Assembly (NCBI RefSeq): GCF_000252445.1
Contig: NC_017790.1
Location: forward strand, 2,586,501 to 2,650,500
Reading direction: 5' to 3'
Length of the DNA stretch: 64,000 nucleotides
DNA from: Deinococcus gobiensis I-0
GTDB taxonomy: Bacteria > Deinococcota > Deinococci > Deinococcales > Deinococcaceae
Shown here: positions 59,459 through 64,000 of the stretch, piece after piece
Layout of the letters: each line of letters opens with the position of its first letter
How positions within the stretch are numbered: position 1 is the stretch's first letter
Notes under the pieces: model-generated
Told to the model about the DNA's origin: nothing
The model's database searches: none
What the model saw: the letters and a program-made list of their open reading frames with translations, nothing else
Translations under genes and position numbers: made by a program

Positions 59459-60004
59459 ATGACGACCTTACGCGGCGTATTGACCGGACTGGTGGGGGGC
59501 GCGGCAGGCACCCTGGCGATGGGGCAGTACTGGACGAAGATCGCCCCGCTGGTACAGCCTCAAAGTGCGCCGCCCGAAAAGGGCCCGGACAAGCACTCGA
59601 TCGCGCCGCTGGGGCAGGTGCACCAGCCCGGCGAGAGCAGCACCGCCGCGCTGGGCCGCCTGGGCTACGAGGCCCTGAAGGGCAAGCCCCCCCGCAGCGA
59701 CCGCCTGAAAAACGACCTCAGCGAAGGGGTCCACTGGGGCATGGGGCTCCTGAGCGGGGCCGCCTTCGGGGCCGTCGCCGCGCCGCCGAGCGCCCTGGGC
59801 GGGCTGGGCCTGGGAGCCGCCTTCGGGGCAGGACTGTGGGCACTCATGGACGAGGGCGTCGTGCCGCTGCTGGGCCTTCAGGACGGGCCGGGTGCAGGCA
59901 ACGCGCGGGGACATCTCAACCGTCTGGGCGCGCACGTGTTCTACGGCGCGGCCCTGGGGCTGAGCGCCTGGGCCCTGGGCCGCGCCCTGAGCGGCGACCA
60001 GTAG
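59459..60004 (+). CDS. Membrane protein of unknown function (DUF1440-like)
   Basis: A 181-aa protein with about four hydrophobic, Gly/Ala-rich helices. One helix is followed by HWGMGLLSGAAFGAVA and GLWALMDEGVVPLLGLQ, which resemble the YagU/DUF1440 group. A polar stretch (QPQSAPPEKGPDKHS) follows the first helix. Function unknown. Confidence 0.75.
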   Translation: MTTLRGVLTGLVGGAAGTLAMGQYWTKIAPLVQPQSAPPEKGPDKHSIAPLGQVHQPGESSTAALGRLGYEALKGKPPRSDRLKNDLSEGVHWGMGLLSGAAFGAVAAPPSALGGLGLGAAFGAGLWALMDEGVVPLLGLQDGPGAGNARGHLNRLGAHVFYGAALGLSAWALGRALSGDQ

Positions 60005-60078
60005 GCGTCGATAGACAAAGCGAAGGGGAAAGACACACGCGGCCTCTCCCCTGTCCCTTTAGCTGTCCCTTTGGCCCT

Positions 60079-60537
60079 TCAGCTCTGGGCGGCGCCTTCC
60101 TCGGCGTGGGCCTGCACGTCGCGCTTCAGGCGCATCAGGATGGCGCCCATGCCGCGCAGGCGCATCGGCGTGATGAGTTCCGAGAGCCCCATGTCCATGT
60201 AGAACTGGTCCGGCACGCTCAGGATCGTCTCGGGCGACTCGCCGCTCAGGGCCTCGTTCAGGATGCCCGCGTAGCCGCGTACGGTCGGGGCCTCCTCGGG
60301 CACCTTGAAGAACATCTTCACGCCGCCCGCCTCGTCCCGCTCGGTCACCAGGAAAAAGGGGCTGGTGCATTCGGGCACCGCCTGCATGAATTCGGGGTGC
60401 TCAGCGTACTTCTCGGGCAGGGCGGGGAGCTTCTTGCTGTACTCCAGCAGGGCCTGGAGGCGCAGGGGTTTGGGGGCCGAGCGGAAGAGATTCACGATCC
60501 CTTGCAGCTTGTCGGGGAGGGGAGCGGCGTCGGTCAT
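60079..60537 (-). CDS. sufE: SufE-family sulfur acceptor
   Basis: A 152-aa SufE protein that accepts sulfur from SufS and passes it to SufBCD. The reactive C57 sits in [11 protein letters not shown]; the C-terminal [15 protein letters not shown] is typical. The suf operon lies about 13 kb away and no SufS is in the window. The ATG lies 6 nt after TACAGT. Divergent from a rhodanese gene. Confidence 0.9.
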   Translation of the reverse strand: MTDAAPLPDKLQGIVNLFRSAPKPLRLQALLEYSKKLPALPEKYAEHPEFMQAVPECTSPFFLVTERDEAGGVKMFFKVPEEAPTVRGYAGILNEALSGESPETILSVPDQFYMDMGLSELITPMRLRGMGAILMRLKRDVQAHAEEGAAQS

Positions 60538-60543
60538 GCCGCT

Positions 60544-60549
60544 ACTGTA
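60544..60549 (-). promoter_or_regulatory. -10-like TACAGT of sufE
   Basis: Six nt (AGCGGC) before the sufE ATG. Confidence 0.5.
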
Positions 60550-60585
60550 ACGTGGGCGGCACAGACGCTATGGTGAGCCCTGTCC

Positions 60586-60606
60586 AGTTGACTCTTTTGG
60601 TCAACT
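60586..60606. promoter_or_regulatory. Inverted repeat in the sufE-rhodanese divergent region
   Basis: AGTTGAC and GTCAACT around TCTTTTG. It contains TTGGTC (60597-60602), which is 18 bp from AATAAT (60621-60626), a possible rhodanese promoter. A regulator site is possible. Confidence 0.45.
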
Positions 60607-60671
60607 ACCGGCCGCCGCAGAATAATCGTGCACAGCCTGGGCCCCCCGGCCCACACAAGGGAGGAAGACAG

Positions 60672-61535
60672 ATGGACTACGCGAAAGACGTGCTGGTGAA
60701 TACCGAATGGGTGGCCGAACATCTGGGCCAGCCGGGCCTGCGCCTGATCGAGGTGGACGAGGACATCCTGCTGTACGACACCGGGCACGTCCCCGGCGCC
60801 GTGAAGGTGGACTGGCAGCAGGACTTCTGGCACCCGGTCGAGCGCGACTTCATCGGTCCCGACGAGGTCGCGGCGCTGCTAGGCCGCCTGGGCATCGGCC
60901 CGGACGACCAGATCGTGCTGTACGGCGACAAGAGCAACTGGTGGGCCGCCTACGCCTACTGGTTCATGAGCTACAGCGGCGTGAAAAACCCGCTGAAGCT
61001 CATGAACGGCGGGCGTCAGAAGTGGGTCGCCGAGGGCCGCGAGCTGACCACCGACGAAACCCCGGTGCAGGCGACCGAGTACCCCGCCCTGACGCGCGAC
61101 GACAGCCTGCGCGCCTACCGCGACGAGGTCAAGGCGCACCTCGAGAGCGTCAAGGCCGGGCAGGGCGCCCTGGTGGACGTGCGCAGCCCCGACGAGTTCT
61201 CGGGCAAGGTCACGCACATGGCGAACTACCCGCAGGAAGGCGTACTGCGCGGCGGCCACATCCCCGGCGCGCGCAGCATCCCCTGGGCCAAGGCCACCAA
61301 CGAGGACGGCACCTTCAAGTCGGCCGACGAACTCTCGGCGCTGTACGGCGGCGAGGGCGTGACCCCCGACAAGGACGTGATCGCCTACTGCCGCATCGCC
61401 GAACGCAGCAGCCACTCGTGGTTCGTGCTGCGCGAACTGCTGGGCTACCCCAAGGTGCGCAACTACGACGGCTCGTGGACCGAGTGGGGCAACGCCGTGG
61501 GTATGCCCATCGAGAAGAGCTACCAGGAAGCCTGA
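60672..61535 (+). CDS. Thiosulfate sulfurtransferase (rhodanese)
   Basis: A 287-aa tandem-rhodanese enzyme. The N-terminal inactive domain has [19 protein letters not shown]; the C-terminal active domain has [12 protein letters not shown] and the catalytic loop C240-R-I-A-E-R-S. It transfers sulfane sulfur from thiosulfate to cyanide or thiols. AGGGAGGAAGACAG before ATG 60672 decides the start. Being next to sufE suggests that it handles sulfur for cluster or cofactor supply. Confidence 0.92.
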   Translation: MDYAKDVLVNTEWVAEHLGQPGLRLIEVDEDILLYDTGHVPGAVKVDWQQDFWHPVERDFIGPDEVAALLGRLGIGPDDQIVLYGDKSNWWAAYAYWFMSYSGVKNPLKLMNGGRQKWVAEGRELTTDETPVQATEYPALTRDDSLRAYRDEVKAHLESVKAGQGALVDVRSPDEFSGKVTHMANYPQEGVLRGGHIPGARSIPWAKATNEDGTFKSADELSALYGGEGVTPDKDVIAYCRIAERSSHSWFVLRELLGYPKVRNYDGSWTEWGNAVGMPIEKSYQEA

Positions 61536-61550
61536 ACACCGGGCACACCC

Positions 61551-61582
61551 GGGGCAGGGGCCGCGCGCCTCTGCCCCTTTTT
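61551..61582 (+). terminator. Rho-independent terminator after the rhodanese gene
   Basis: GGGGCAG (61551-61557) pairs with CTGCCCC (61571-61577), followed by T5. Confidence 0.7.
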
Positions 61583-61784
61583 CCGGCCTGGCCGCTGCCC
61601 CCAATCAGGGGCAAAAAAGCTGAAGCTGAGCACAAAGTAAGAGCGGCGACAGGGTTGGGGCCGTAGGCTACCCTCAACCCGAGCCACGTCCCGCCGAGCC
61701 GGAACGTCCCGGACCGGGAACGACCTGCCGCCGCCCTCAACCTCTGAAGGCCCGTCTCCGCTTCTTTCCGCCCAAGGTGTACCC

Positions 61785-62246
61785 ATGAAGTTCCTGATTC
61801 TTCTGCTGATTGTCGTGGCGATTGTCGCCTTTCTGGTGCTCAGGAAGCGTTCCGGCACGGCCGGTCCGCCGCAGGAGAGCGCGCCGCAGGTCCAGCCTCC
61901 CGGCACCCGGCACCTCGACGAGGAAACGGCCGCGCGGCCCGAAATCGACGCGTCGGCCCTCTCGTCGGCGCGCGCCCGCGTGTCGCAGGACATTCCCGAC
62001 GAGGTGCTGGGCGACGTGCTGCTCGACGCCACGCCCCAGCAGGCCGCGCGGATGTTCGCCGCCGTCCCCGCCGACGTGATGGCCGGAGCCATCGGTCAGA
62101 ACACGGCCCGCGCGGGCACCGTGCAGGTGCAGGGCCAGGCCAGCGCCGGGGACATGGCCCAGCTCAGCAGTCTGGGCAGCGCCGTGGACGACCTCGACTT
62201 CTGGAGCCTGGGCGACGACACGCCCCCCCAGAGCCAGAAAAAATAA
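61785..62246 (+). CDS. Membrane-anchored protein of unknown function, 153 aa
   Basis: An N-terminal helix (KFLILLLIVVAIVAFLVL) anchors an otherwise soluble, acidic protein. A Pro/Gln-rich spacer (about 25-45) leads to a helical part with PDEVLGDVLLDATPQQAARMFAAVPADVMAGAIG and an acidic C-terminus. AAGGTG lies 7 nt before the ATG. TAGGCT at 61667-61672 is a possible -10. No family recognised. Confidence 0.7.
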   Translation: MKFLILLLIVVAIVAFLVLRKRSGTAGPPQESAPQVQPPGTRHLDEETAARPEIDASALSSARARVSQDIPDEVLGDVLLDATPQQAARMFAAVPADVMAGAIGQNTARAGTVQVQGQASAGDMAQLSSLGSAVDDLDFWSLGDDTPPQSQKK

Positions 62247-62419
62247 GGGCAGGCCCGCCGGCCGCCGCGCGCGCGGGGCCGCCGCCTTTCCCATCCGGGG
62301 ACGGGCAGGCGGCCCCTTCGCCGCGGCGGCCGGGCTGTTCCCCTGCGGGTACGCGCGCCGCGGCGGCCCGGTTCGCGTTATGGTGAGCCGTAAAACCATT
62401 TCTTCTGGGAGGAACTTTC

Positions 62420-63412
<993 letters not shown>

Positions 63413-63489
63413 GGCGGACGTGACCGCGGGGCCGCCGCATAGGCGCCGGCCCCCCTGCGGAACGGACGACCCCCGGCAGGGTCCGGAGA

Positions 63490-63521
63490 GGTGGGGCGCA
63501 GCTTGCGGGCCGCGCCCCACC
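63490..63521 (+). terminator. Hairpin after mdh
   Basis: A perfect 10-bp stem GGTGGGGCGC/GCGCCCCACC with a 12-nt loop. No T-run. Confidence 0.45.
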
Positions 63522-63562
63522 GCCGTCTCGCCGCAGGGAGCCTGCCAGGGCCACATTGCCGC

Positions 63563-63568
63563 TACAGT
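63563..63568 (+). promoter_or_regulatory. -10-like TACAGT
   Basis: Six nt (GCGGCC) before the ATG at 63575. Confidence 0.5.
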
Positions 63569-63574
63569 GCGGCC

Positions 63575-64000
63575 ATGACCCTCCCCGACACCCTCTGGAC
63601 CCACACCGCCCAGGACCTCCTGAGCGCCACCAGCAGCCGCCAGCCCACCCCCGGCGGCGGCTCGGTGGCGGCCCTGAGTGGGGCCTTCGGGGCCGGGCTG
63701 GTCCTGATGGCCGCGCGCATCAGCCTGCACAAGGCGCAGAAGGCGGGCCAGGTACCCGACCTCGCCCTGACGGCGGCCCTGGACACGCTGGAGGAGGTCC
63801 AGGGCCACCTGCGCCGCCTGACCGACGAGGACGTGGCGGTGTTCCGGGGCTACGTGGACGCCACACGCCTGCCCCGCACCACCGAGGAGGAGCAGGCCGC
63901 GCGCCGCGCCGCCCTGGACCGGGCCGGGGAAGCGGCCCGCGCCGCGCCGCTGGAGACCGCGCAGGCCTGCGTGGAGGCGCTCGAACAGGCCCAGGCCTGC
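63575..64000 (+). CDS. Cyclodeaminase/cyclohydrolase family protein, 5' part
   Basis: The first 142 codons of a gene that runs off the window. [30 protein letters not shown] matches the N-terminus of the FTCD_C/FchA family, which handles formimino- or methenyl-tetrahydrofolate. The helical segments that follow fit the all-alpha fold. The rest is outside the window, so FchA and FTCD_C cannot be separated. Confidence 0.85.
   Translation, partial: MTLPDTLWTHTAQDLLSATSSRQPTPGGGSVAALSGAFGAGLVLMAARISLHKAQKAGQVPDLALTAALDTLEEVQGHLRRLTDEDVAVFRGYVDATRLPRTTEEEQAARRAALDRAGEAARAAPLETAQACVEALEQAQAC

Overview
The window is chromosomal DNA from a Deinococcus-type bacterium. Evidence seen or inferred: very high GC with strong third-position GC bias, frequent GTG and TTG starts, TreX/TreZ/TreY trehalose genes, an mglB-mglA pair, a sufC-sufB-sufD operon, an SLH-type envelope protein, ExbB/ExbD and RND systems that imply an outer membrane, and many genes with a TANNNT hexamer about 6-7 nt before the start codon. 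That last pattern matches the leaderless mRNAs known from Deinococcus. No prophage, insertion sequence, CRISPR array or rRNA was seen.

Layout. 1-5.7 kb: the tail of a sensor kinase; a minus-strand group (UbiA/MqnP-type prenyltransferase and two unknown proteins, with a possible 11-codon leader ORF); the MglB/MglA polarity pair; a secreted phosphodiester glycosidase-like protein followed by an overlapping 59-aa membrane protein. 5.7-8.4 kb: a PAS-GGDEF-EAL protein and three tRNA genes (Pro, Gly, Arg). 8.4-20.2 kb: aldo/keto reductase, ABC exporter, PlsY, methylmalonyl-CoA epimerase-like protein plus VanZ, MoxR with a fused DUF58-transglutaminase protein, and a PreP-like M16 protease. 20.2-24.2 kb: acetate-type symporter pair divergent from moaA, then a GntR regulator.

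24.2-31.8 kb: treX(glgX)-treZ-treY, which convert glycogen or maltodextrin to trehalose, downstream of a LacI-type operator candidate. 31.8-43.2 kb: zinc alcohol dehydrogenase, coaX, an RND efflux pump with its adaptor, a secreted unknown protein, and exbB-exbD-tonB-like. 43.3-47.5 kb: sufC-sufB-(VOC protein)-sufD behind a good promoter and a 15-bp palindrome. 47.5-51 kb: a flavin/PLP-oxidase-fold protein, a 1.1-kb stretch without convincing genes, an ATP-grasp protein, a cupin and ribosomal protein L25.

51-64 kb: efp-accB-accC, a small membrane protein, an SLH/collagen-like/beta-barrel surface protein, two auxiliary enzymes of unsaturated fatty acid oxidation, a PBP4-type DD-peptidase read from a CTG codon, rdgB, a membrane protein, sufE divergent from a rhodanese, an anchored unknown protein, mdh, and the start of a cyclodeaminase/cyclohydrolase gene. 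The most unusual items are a pair of 61-nt hairpin repeats placed at the same distance after two unrelated stop codons, leaderless mini-ORFs coupled to downstream starts, the TonB-like protein with a huge low-complexity linker and an unrecognised C-terminal domain, and the collagen-like SLH protein.
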